From positions 1 to 35,092 of the forward strand of contig JARIGV010000025.1 of assembly GCA_029288615.1 (NCBI GenBank): 35,092 bases of DNA, given 5' to 3'. Every line of letters starts with the position of its first letter. Within the stretch, counting starts at the first letter, position 1. Under the pieces are notes generated by a model, which worked only from the letters and a program-made list of their open reading frames with translations, was not told the origin of the DNA and did not search any database. The stretch is from Candidatus Tayloriibacteriota bacterium (lineage in GTDB: Bacteria > Patescibacteriota > Minisyncoccia > Phycocordibacterales > CAIRYW01). Shown in pieces: positions 8,877 to 16,493 of the stretch. A program made the position numbers and the translations under genes.

Positions 8877-8946
8877 AAATCCAAGGTCTGGCCTTGGATT
8901 TTGGAGCACTTTTTACCCGAGGGCAGACCTTGGACAAAAAGTGCTC
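8877..8946. repeat. interleaved inverted-repeat element (pseudoknot-capable)
   Basis: AAATCCAAGG/CCTTGGATTT (8877-8886/8892-8901), CCAAGGTCTG/CAGACCTTGG (8881-8890/8924-8933) and GAGCACTTTTT/AAAAAGTGCTC (8904-8914/8936-8946). Confidence 0.8.
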
Positions 8947-8952
8947 ATGGAG

Positions 8953-8980
8953 TTGATTTGATAGAAAAATATGCTATAAT
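8953..8980 (+). promoter_or_regulatory. sigma70-type promoter for infC operon
   Basis: TTGATT (8953-8958), 16-nt spacer, TATAAT (8975-8980). Confidence 0.65.
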
Positions 8981-9001
8981 TATTGGGCTTTTTTCATATT
9001 C

Positions 9002-9036
9002 CCTCTCCGCAGCTCATGTTGCGGTGAATATAGAGG
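9002..9036 (+). promoter_or_regulatory. leader hairpin that could sequester the infC Shine-Dalgarno
   Basis: CCTCT (9002-9006) + CCGCA (9007-9011) pair with AGAGG (9032-9036) and TGCGG (9020-9024); AGAGG is the likely SD. Confidence 0.55.
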
Positions 9037-9052
9037 AAACAGCAAAAATACA

Positions 9053-9568
9053 TTGGCAACACCAGAAACAAGAATCAACCATAATATTAGAGCTCGCGAG
9101 GTGCGAGTGATCGGTCCTGCGGGCGAAAACTACGGAGTACTTTCCCTCTCCGAAGCCCTTAGTAAAGCAGCCGAGCATGGCCTTGATCTCATCGAGATCT
9201 CGCCCGGAGCAGTACCTCCCGTTGCAAAAATAAGTGATTATGGTAAATTCCAGTACGAAGCCAATAAGAAACGAAAGGCAGCTGCCGCAAAGCAGCACAA
9301 CGTTGAAATCAAATCCCTTCAGGTAAAAATCGGCACTGGCGAGCACGATCTCGACCTCAAAGCGAAGAAAGCATCACAGTGGCTTGGCGAAGGGCATAAG
9401 ATACGTATAGAGCTTTTCCTCTCAGGACGCTCAAAGTATCTCGACGAGAAATTCCTTCGCGAAAGACTCGACCGAATACTGAAGCTCATCTCGGTTCCCT
9501 ACAAGGTAGCAGAGCCCGCAAAGAGAGGTCCAAAAGGCCTCGCAATGCTTCTCGAAAAAGACAAGTAA
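9053..9568 (+). CDS. infC: translation initiation factor IF-3
   Basis: Canonical IF-3 sequence (RINHNIRAREVRVI...LVEIS-like DLIEISPGAVPPVAKISDYGKF); TTG start. Confidence 0.97.
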   Translation: MATPETRINHNIRAREVRVIGPAGENYGVLSLSEALSKAAEHGLDLIEISPGAVPPVAKISDYGKFQYEANKKRKAAAAKQHNVEIKSLQVKIGTGEHDLDLKAKKASQWLGEGHKIRIELFLSGRSKYLDEKFLRERLDRILKLISVPYKVAEPAKRGPKGLAMLLEKDK

Positions 9569-9577
9569 TATAGAGAA

Positions 9578-9763
9578 ATGAAAACGAATAAATCATACAC
9601 AAAAAGACTAAAGGTAACGAAAAACGGAAAGATCAAAGCGCGAAAGCCAGGTCAGAACCATTTCAACGCCAAGGAACGACGCTCAAAGCAGCTTAATAAA
9701 AAGAGATCTGCAGATTTCCCTATGAGCCAGCGAGACAAACGACGTTTCCTCATTAATGCATAA
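9578..9763 (+). CDS. rpmI: 50S ribosomal protein L35
   Basis: MKTNKSYTKRLKVTKNGKIKARKPGQNHFNAKE, between infC and rplT. Confidence 0.95.
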   Translation: MKTNKSYTKRLKVTKNGKIKARKPGQNHFNAKERRSKQLNKKRSADFPMSQRDKRRFLINA

Positions 9764-9773
9764 ATAAACTGTC

Positions 9774-10118
9774 ATGACACGAGTAAAAAAAGGAGTTAAC
9801 GCTCTCAAAACACGAAGAAATGTTCTCAAGATGGTGAAAGGCTATCGTTTTGCGCGAGGCAATAAAGAGCGCGCAGCTTACGAAGCAATCTCACACGCTG
9901 GAACATATGCTTTCGCTCACCGACGAGACAAGAAGAATGATTTCCGACAGCTTTGGAACGTTCGCCTCTCTGTCCCCCTCAAGGAAGCAGGTATTTCATA
10001 CAGCAAATTCATCGGCGGCCTTAAGAAAAAGGGCATCGTGATCGATCGAAAGATTCTCGCAACTCTTGCAGCAGAATCACCTCGAACATTCGGAAAACTC
10101 ATCGAGGCTGTAAAATAA
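9774..10118 (+). CDS. rplT: 50S ribosomal protein L20
   Basis: MTRVKKGVNALKTRRNVLKMVKGYRFARGNKERAA; canonical gene order. Confidence 0.97.
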   Translation: MTRVKKGVNALKTRRNVLKMVKGYRFARGNKERAAYEAISHAGTYAFAHRRDKKNDFRQLWNVRLSVPLKEAGISYSKFIGGLKKKGIVIDRKILATLAAESPRTFGKLIEAVK

Positions 10119-10130
10119 ACAGCAGTAATA

Positions 10131-10170
10131 AAAACAAAAGCCGCTCCCCTTCGGGAGCGGCTTTTGTTTT
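10131..10170. terminator. bidirectional terminator, 18-bp stem
   Basis: AAAACAAAAGCCGCTCCC-cttc-GGGAGCGGCTTTTGTTTT between convergent rplT and LOG-like gene. Confidence 0.85.
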
Positions 10171-10801
10171 ACCTAATATTTTGCAAATTCGGCGGACGGA
10201 ATGGATCCCCTTCACTTGAATCATTCACTTTTTTCTTTTTGACCATATCGATAAGTCTTTCCACTAATCGTTTTGGGTCGGAATCAAAAATAACATTTGA
10301 TGCATCACGATGACTATTTTCAAGAATTTCTTTGATGATGTCATCGGTTTTCCAATCATCGCTTGTCAGAACTCCTGTCGGTTTTTCATCTTCATAAGCG
10401 ATTGTAAATTCATGAAATGTACCAATTCGTCCTGGCCCTTCAATTACTGCGTCTGATGCACGTGTAAGGAAAAGATCTCGGCCAGGATAACCAAAGCCTG
10501 TGTAGATAATGATATCCATATAATCGAGCGGAAGTTTGTATACATCTACGTGCTCTTTTTCAGAACGCGCAGGAGAAAAACCAATCGACATTCCTCCTGC
10601 TTCTTTTGCGCCCATCGCAGCCCAAAACGGAAAGCCTGTCGTTGCTCCCGTTGTAAGCACCCCACCAGAAAGTGCGATCTGTCTTCCGATTTCTTTTGCC
10701 ATCTGATGATCTTCTGGAGGAAGGTGTCCCATATCAGCAGCACCCGAGACACAGATTTTTATTTTGAAATGATCGTGACGATCATTATGAAGTGTTTGCA
10801 T
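10169..10801 (-). CDS. LOG / TIGR00725-like Rossmann-fold protein
   Basis: KICVSGAADMG...GGVLTTGATTGFP...GRIGTFHEF, resembling the GxG / PGGxGTxxE pattern of LOG-like proteins. Confidence 0.65.
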   Translation of the reverse strand: MQTLHNDRHDHFKIKICVSGAADMGHLPPEDHQMAKEIGRQIALSGGVLTTGATTGFPFWAAMGAKEAGGMSIGFSPARSEKEHVDVYKLPLDYMDIIIYTGFGYPGRDLFLTRASDAVIEGPGRIGTFHEFTIAYEDEKPTGVLTSDDWKTDDIIKEILENSHRDASNVIFDSDPKRLVERLIDMVKKKKVNDSSEGDPFRPPNLQNIR

Positions 10802-10875
10802 GGATTAATTATATCCCTAGAGTGAGAAAATTAAAATTTTCTCACTCTGAACTCAGCTATTTATTGGTCTTAGAA

Positions 10876-12285
10876 TTAGAACTCTAGGACGACACTCTCT
10901 CCGTTCTGTGGATGTCTTGCATCGACACCAAGATAATCTTCAATGCGCTGTGCAAGATAAAGCGACGTCTTTGGTTCCCCCATCACAGTGTACACTCGCT
11001 TTATTGTGTCTCTCGTTTTTGAAACAAATTCGAGAAGATGTTCTGAATCCATGTGTGAAGAGTAGCCATTGATCGTCATAACATGCGCACGCACAGGCAC
11101 TTTATTTCCAAAGATCATCACATTCTTCTCACCATTTTGAATATGTCTTCCGAGCGTACCAAGTGACTGATATCCAATAAGGAGAATTGTATTTTTTGGA
11201 TCTGGTAGATAGTTCACCTCATGATGCATAATACGGCCACCATTACTCATTCCCGAACCTGCGATAATAATTTTTGGCGGCGGCACTTGGAGTATTTTTT
11301 TCGATTCTTCTGAATGCTCTACGAGCTTCAGATCTGGAAAATTGAAAATATCATCGCCGTGCTGCACCTCTTTTTTTGCTACAACATTAAAATTCTTCGA
11401 ATATTTTTCGTAAACTTTCGTAATCTTTATCGCAAGCGGTGAATCAAGAAATACCGGCATGCGTGGAATACGTGAATTCTCAAGAAGCTTATTCATTTCA
11501 TAGAGAATAATCTGGGTCTTCTCCAGTGAAAATGATGGGATTAAAAGTGTCCCCTTTCTTGAATACGCTTCTTCAATGACATCTTCGAGTTTACTAATGC
11601 GATCCTCGTGTGACTCATGATTGCGATCTCCGTACACACTTTCCATCACAAGATATGTCGCATCCGTAATGTCGTCTGTTGCTTTAAGAATTGGTGACGG
11701 CGTGTTTCCCAGATCTCCCGTAAAGACAATCTTTGTACCGTTATATGTAATTTCATACATCGCTGAACCCAAAATATGTCCGGCATCTTTCGCTACAACA
11801 CTAAATCCACCGCGAAGAGTTGTCGCGGAGTAATACGGAATCTCATGCCACAATTTAAATGCCGCTTCCACATCTGCCTCATCATACAAAGGCGTCTCAC
11901 CTGTAATTTCCATATCATTTTTAAAGATCTTAAGTGCGTCTTCATACATGATTGGAGCGAGCGCTTTTGTCTCAGGTGTTGAAAAAATTTTTCCTTTGAA
12001 TCCATCTTTCACGAGCTTTGGAATTCTTCCCAGGTGATCCATATGTGCATGCGTAAGGAGAAGATAATCCATATCAGCTGGGTTATATGAAAAAGGTGTG
12101 TGATTGTGCGTGTTAGATCCTTCATCTCCCTGTTCGAGACCACAATCAACGAGAATTCTTACCTTCTCTCCATTATCTTTATTTTCCTCTGGAAGTGTCT
12201 CGAGAAGAAAGTTCGCACCTGTTACAGTATTTACTCCTGTAATGAAAGTCAGTTTCAGTTTCTTTGTTTGTTTGTTTTGATCCAT
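10876..12285 (-). CDS. MBL-fold beta-CASP RNA metallohydrolase
   Basis: HAHMDHLGR motif, VFTGDLG, beta-CASP segment with SGMSNGGR, C-terminal SSHMDSEHLLEF. Confidence 0.92.
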   Translation of the reverse strand: MDQNKQTKKLKLTFITGVNTVTGANFLLETLPEENKDNGEKVRILVDCGLEQGDEGSNTHNHTPFSYNPADMDYLLLTHAHMDHLGRIPKLVKDGFKGKIFSTPETKALAPIMYEDALKIFKNDMEITGETPLYDEADVEAAFKLWHEIPYYSATTLRGGFSVVAKDAGHILGSAMYEITYNGTKIVFTGDLGNTPSPILKATDDITDATYLVMESVYGDRNHESHEDRISKLEDVIEEAYSRKGTLLIPSFSLEKTQIILYEMNKLLENSRIPRMPVFLDSPLAIKITKVYEKYSKNFNVVAKKEVQHGDDIFNFPDLKLVEHSEESKKILQVPPPKIIIAGSGMSNGGRIMHHEVNYLPDPKNTILLIGYQSLGTLGRHIQNGEKNVMIFGNKVPVRAHVMTINGYSSHMDSEHLLEFVSKTRDTIKRVYTVMGEPKTSLYLAQRIEDYLGVDARHPQNGESVVLEF

Positions 12286-12286
12286 A

Positions 12287-12694
12287 TTAGCTCTCTCTTA
12301 TTTTATCTATTCTCGGTTTTACAAAATAATAATATGCAAAGAATGCCCCAATGACATCGCAGACAAGATCAGAAAATGTGTCACGCCAATACCCCACAGC
12401 CAAAGGTGATGAAATATGAAAATGTGCTTCAAAAACTTCCCAGAGAAATCCTACAATAAGCGCCGCAGCTAAAGTGGTAAGTCTCTCCGCATAAAAAAAT
12501 GATTTCTTCCAGACATAAAATCCATACGCCCAGACAATAAGAGTCGTATCAGCACCACCCAAAAGATGGCTCGGAATATCGATCCAGTGATTCGTCCACT
12601 GAAGATGGAATTTGAGGACTGATATGTAAAAAACAGCCATAATAAAACTTATAGTGAGGATCTGACGGAGAAATTGTATTCTTTTTGCTGCCAT
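12287..12694 (-). CDS. small multi-TM membrane protein (VanZ-like?)
   Basis: Hydrophobic helices with conserved-looking GFLWEVFE and DTFSDLVCDVIGAFFA; ATG at 12694 or 12715. Upstream start at 12769 lies in a terminator. Confidence 0.7.
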   Translation of the reverse strand: MAAKRIQFLRQILTISFIMAVFYISVLKFHLQWTNHWIDIPSHLLGGADTTLIVWAYGFYVWKKSFFYAERLTTLAAALIVGFLWEVFEAHFHISSPLAVGYWRDTFSDLVCDVIGAFFAYYYFVKPRIDKIRES

Positions 12695-12721
12695 GTACGA
12701 ATAATTATACCCCATATATTT

Positions 12722-12765
12722 TAGAGAAAAAGAAAAAACCGCACCTGGCGAAAGTTGCGGTTCTT
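12722..12765 (-). terminator. Rho-independent terminator ending the structured RNA
   Basis: Minus strand AACCGCA...TGCGGTT stem (12737-12743/12756-12762) followed by TTTTTTCTTTTT. Confidence 0.75.
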
Positions 12766-12895
12766 TCAAGGGCTATCAACTACGTGTTACTCCTAAATCA
12801 AATTTAGGTGGGACACTCGACGGCCACCCGAGGATGTCCGAAAGATACAGTCCCTTAAAAACACGTAACTTAAGGTAACTTCGTTGATAACCACT
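12766..12895 (-). ncRNA. candidate structured RNA (stand-alone sRNA or riboswitch-like leader)
   Basis: Closing stem 12771-12780/12883-12892, 8-bp stem 12781-12788/12860-12867, hairpin 12792-12798/12802-12808, and internal stems around 12810-12854; promoter upstream, terminator downstream. Confidence 0.65.
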
Positions 12896-12898
12896 AAT

Positions 12899-12926
12899 GA
12901 TTTTACTCCTCTCCTCTTTTCAATCA
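12899..12926 (-). promoter_or_regulatory. sigma70-like promoter for the structured RNA
   Basis: Minus strand TTGATT-N16-TAAAAT, placing the start about at the base of the closing stem. Confidence 0.5.
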
Positions 12927-13034
12927 AGCACGACAGCAAAAAAGAAAACATTTCACAAATTTTTCAAGAAAAAAATTTAAAAACCGCTAAAAATCTCACT
13001 TTATTTTTCTATTGATTTTTATTAAATCTATTTC

Positions 13035-13063
13035 TTGCTTTTGATACCCTTCCCGACTATAAT
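13035..13063 (+). promoter_or_regulatory. sigma70-type promoter for ndk
   Basis: TTGCTT (13035-13040), 17-nt spacer, TATAAT (13058-13063). Confidence 0.6.
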
Positions 13064-13098
13064 GACCGCACGTTAAATTATCAGAAATTTTGTTACAT

Positions 13099-13605
13099 AT
13101 GGAAAAAACACTTGTAGTACTAAAGCCTGACGCAATCCAGCGAGGCATTGCAGGAGAAATCCTCACTCGTTTTGAGAAAGTTGGACTTAAGATTGTCGGT
13201 GCGAAAATGCTCGCCCCTTCATACGATCATCTTTATCACCACTATGAGAACATCGGAAAGATGGTCTCACGCCGAGGCCAGAAGGCTTTCGATGTCACGC
13301 TTGCTATGATGAACGCAGGTCCTGTTATTGCTCTCGTACTCGAAGGAGTTGAGGCAGTAGCCCTCGTTCGAAAGATGGTAGGAGCAACAGAGCCAAAGTC
13401 TGCTCTCCCAGGAACAATCCGCGGAGACTACTCTCACATGAGCTTCGGACATGCTGATGCAAACGATGTTGGTATTCCAAACCTCGTTCACGCTTCAGGC
13501 GATACAACAGAAGCAGCTCTCGAAATTGCACACTGGTTCTCTGAGTCTGAAATCTACACATACGAAACAGCTCACGAGAAATTCACACAGACGAAGAAAA
13601 AATAA
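13099..13605 (+). CDS. ndk: nucleoside diphosphate kinase
   Basis: MEKTLVVLKPDAIQRGIAGEILTRFEKVG... GTIRGDYS; His in NLVHASG. Confidence 0.95.
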   Translation: MEKTLVVLKPDAIQRGIAGEILTRFEKVGLKIVGAKMLAPSYDHLYHHYENIGKMVSRRGQKAFDVTLAMMNAGPVIALVLEGVEAVALVRKMVGATEPKSALPGTIRGDYSHMSFGHADANDVGIPNLVHASGDTTEAALEIAHWFSESEIYTYETAHEKFTQTKKK

Positions 13606-13614
13606 ATCCCATAT

Positions 13615-13653
13615 AAAACAAAAGCCGCGCCCCTCGGGCGCGGCTTTTGTTTT
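13615..13653. terminator. bidirectional terminator, 18-bp stem
   Basis: AAAACAAAAGCCGCGCCC-ctc-GGGCGCGGCTTTTGTTTT between convergent genes. Confidence 0.85.
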
Positions 13654-16456
13654 ATGATTTCGGTTTCAAAAGATCACCAAACGGATCAGCGGGTAATTTA
13701 GGCTCTGGTGGTGGATCTTTTCTATATTTCTTCATGATATCCGCTTCAACAATATGCCTATCACGGCCATAGGTAAGATATGAAAGCTCTTTGAGTTTGC
13801 TCGCAACCTCTTTATTCCCTTTCTTTGGTGGAAGCGTCTCCATACTAAATGGCCTTACTGGTCTTCCGTTTGCGAGAAGTTTTACATATGCATTTCTATT
13901 ATCAAGATTGATGAGATCATTTGCAGTAAACACTGGTTCGAATTGTTTTTCCAAATATTCTGCATCATCAGCACCGACACGAAATGCTGCAATAGAACCA
14001 ACGTTTCCAAATACAGCGTCTTTTATTTCGTCCTCGAGCTGCGCGATGAATTGGTGAGCAATCGTGAGTGAGAGTTTGTATTTTCGTGCTTCAGAAAGAA
14101 TTTGAGAGATCGAATTTGTCGTAATATTTTGGAATTCATCGATGAAAAGATAAAAAGGTGGAAGATCAGCACCGAGTGAATCTACACGCGAAAGCGCAGA
14201 CATAAGAATCTTTCCAACAATAATAAGACCGATAAGATTTGAGTTGATGTCACCGAGTCTTCCTTTTGAGAGATTTACAAGAAGAATTTTTCTCTTATCC
14301 ATGATCTCTCGGAAATTAAAAGTAGAATGTTCCTGTGCCACGATCGGTCGCATAATGTCATTTGTGAGGAATACATCGAACTTTGATGTGATATACGGCA
14401 CCACATTTGCAAGAGATGCTTCTCCACCTGCCTTATTTGCGATCTCCTGCCAGAATTGAAGAACAACAGGATTCTTGCAGCGAGAAAGTTTGAGTTCACG
14501 GAATTGTTTTGATGCAAGCACGCGTGATACGTCGAGAAGAGTATTTCCTGTTTCCGGATCATCCATCACAAGAAGAACGGCATTTCTAAAATACTGCTCG
14601 AACATAGGCCCACCTGCAGTCTTCATATCAAAAAGCTTATTGAAGATTGAAAGCATTTCATTGACCACAAATGTCTTCTGCTCTGGGAATTTTGGATCAT
14701 ATTCAAGCATGTTGAGAGCCATCGGACGTGGTGCATAGCCTGGATCAAAATAAATCACGTCCTGGTATCTCTCAGGGGGAATAAGAGCAAGAATATCTTC
14801 AATATCATTTCCGTGCGGATCGATCATGCAAACACCGGCACCATTTATAATGTCTTGAATAATCATATTCTTAAGAAGAGTTGTCTTTCCTGTTCCTGTC
14901 TGTCCAATGACATACATATGACGAAGTCGATCCTCGGGGGTTATAAAAATATTATGATGTGCATTGCGATCAACGTTGGCGCCAAGGAGTGTTCCATTTT
15001 CTGGAATATCAACGGGCGCAGGCGCTGTCGCAGCTTTTGCCACTTTAAGATGAGGAGAATTGATACTATTCGCTGGGAAATGAAGAAGAGTTGTCATTTC
15101 ACTGATTGAAAGTGGCACCGCTTCCCCCTTTTCAAATCTTCTATATGAAAAATTTCGAAGTGTTTCCTGAAGTTTTTTTGAAGACACAGCGCTCCAGACG
15201 AGTTTATTTCCTGCTGTATTTTCAAACTGATTAAATGATGATGCTATTTCTGAAGCGATTTGTTCTGCGCGATGAGAATTCTTTGCCGAAGCAACAATTT
15301 TTATATCAGCAAGTAGAATTGGCGAAGCAATTTTCTTCTTAATTTCCTCAATAACCCGCTCATTATTTTCTTTACCAGAGTGTGTCATTCCTAAAAGATC
15401 TTTCACCCCTTCAAATGCGATATCTTTTGTTGCTTTGCCAATCTCACCAAAAACACTATGGCGAATATCAAGTGCTTTTTTCAGTGGCACACCTTTTTCA
15501 AGCTCCTTTAAAGCTTCTTCATAGCGCGATAAATACCCTTCTTTGTCAGGCCGAATGATAACTTGAAGCGCTACACCTTCCCCATCACGGTCTATCTTTG
15601 AAAAAGTATTAAGGAGAACATGGAGAGGATCGTAGTCGAAATCTTCGTAAAGTTTTAAAGGATAAACTGAATTGGTATGTAGATGTGCCGTAAGAGCTGC
15701 TGGGGCGCCGTCGTAATTGAAAATATTGTAATCATCTTTCTTCTCAAAAACTTTCGCTTTCGGAAACACTGAAAGAATGTGTTTTTCAAAAAGATCTTTT
15801 TTACTCTCCGGTACGGCAACAAAAAAGACAGTCTCATGCGAGCCTTCAGGATTCGCAAGCTCAATAGAAAAATAATCATGTTCAGCTGCACTTGAGTTAC
15901 CAACAGAAAGAAGCCCGGCATAAAACTGTTCCATCGAGGAAATCAGTTCTTTGAGAGGCTTTTCGTCGTTCTCGGTTTTATCAGGAAAATTGATTTCGAA
16001 AAGTGCAGTACGAAGATCTTTCGCAAGTTCGCTTCGCCCTTCTACGTCAGGTGCTCCAAGTCCCGCTTTGACATATTGAACAAGAAAACGATGAAAATCG
16101 TCTGTAAGATGAGGATTTCCCATGAGGTCGACAATCGAAAGCGCGTTTCGGATTCCTTTTTCTTGCACGATGGCAAGAAGCTCTTCCATCTTTTTGTCGT
16201 GAGTTTCAGGAGCAAGCTCAAGAACGATTTCTTTCGCTTCTCTTTCAAGCATTTTGTAGCCTTTCTCGAGGACTTCATCAGGATGCTTGTGCGCATAATT
16301 TCGCACCTCTTGTCTGATGATGCTTTCACGGTCTGTCTTTTCAAAATTCTCGCTGACATGTTTCTCTTTATGAGACACAGCACGCAAAAGATGCTCGAGC
16401 TCTGCTTCGGGAGAATTTAGAGAAATGTTTTCAAAAGAAGAATGTTTTGCTTCCAT
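13652..16456 (-). CDS. type IV secretion-type ATPase (VirB4/VirD4/HerA-like)
   Basis: Walker A GQTGTGKTTLLKNMI, Walker B FYLFIDEFQN, MYVIGQTG and IAHQFIAQL segments typical of conjugation-type ATPases. Confidence 0.85.
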   Translation of the reverse strand: MEAKHSSFENISLNSPEAELEHLLRAVSHKEKHVSENFEKTDRESIIRQEVRNYAHKHPDEVLEKGYKMLEREAKEIVLELAPETHDKKMEELLAIVQEKGIRNALSIVDLMGNPHLTDDFHRFLVQYVKAGLGAPDVEGRSELAKDLRTALFEINFPDKTENDEKPLKELISSMEQFYAGLLSVGNSSAAEHDYFSIELANPEGSHETVFFVAVPESKKDLFEKHILSVFPKAKVFEKKDDYNIFNYDGAPAALTAHLHTNSVYPLKLYEDFDYDPLHVLLNTFSKIDRDGEGVALQVIIRPDKEGYLSRYEEALKELEKGVPLKKALDIRHSVFGEIGKATKDIAFEGVKDLLGMTHSGKENNERVIEEIKKKIASPILLADIKIVASAKNSHRAEQIASEIASSFNQFENTAGNKLVWSAVSSKKLQETLRNFSYRRFEKGEAVPLSISEMTTLLHFPANSINSPHLKVAKAATAPAPVDIPENGTLLGANVDRNAHHNIFITPEDRLRHMYVIGQTGTGKTTLLKNMIIQDIINGAGVCMIDPHGNDIEDILALIPPERYQDVIYFDPGYAPRPMALNMLEYDPKFPEQKTFVVNEMLSIFNKLFDMKTAGGPMFEQYFRNAVLLVMDDPETGNTLLDVSRVLASKQFRELKLSRCKNPVVLQFWQEIANKAGGEASLANVVPYITSKFDVFLTNDIMRPIVAQEHSTFNFREIMDKRKILLVNLSKGRLGDINSNLIGLIIVGKILMSALSRVDSLGADLPPFYLFIDEFQNITTNSISQILSEARKYKLSLTIAHQFIAQLEDEIKDAVFGNVGSIAAFRVGADDAEYLEKQFEPVFTANDLINLDNRNAYVKLLANGRPVRPFSMETLPPKKGNKEVASKLKELSYLTYGRDRHIVEADIMKKYRKDPPPEPKLPADPFGDLLKPKS

Positions 16457-16493
16457 TACAAATATTATACCTTGCCGCTTTCAAACTGTGGAA

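Noticed and set aside
8817-9110. 97-aa plus-strand ORF through the infC upstream region
   Set aside because: Runs across a terminator, the palindromic element and the infC promoter; incidental ORF.
12695-12769. Upstream start giving a 160-aa membrane protein
   Set aside because: Start codon and first codons lie inside the terminator hairpin; ATG 12694/12715 are better.
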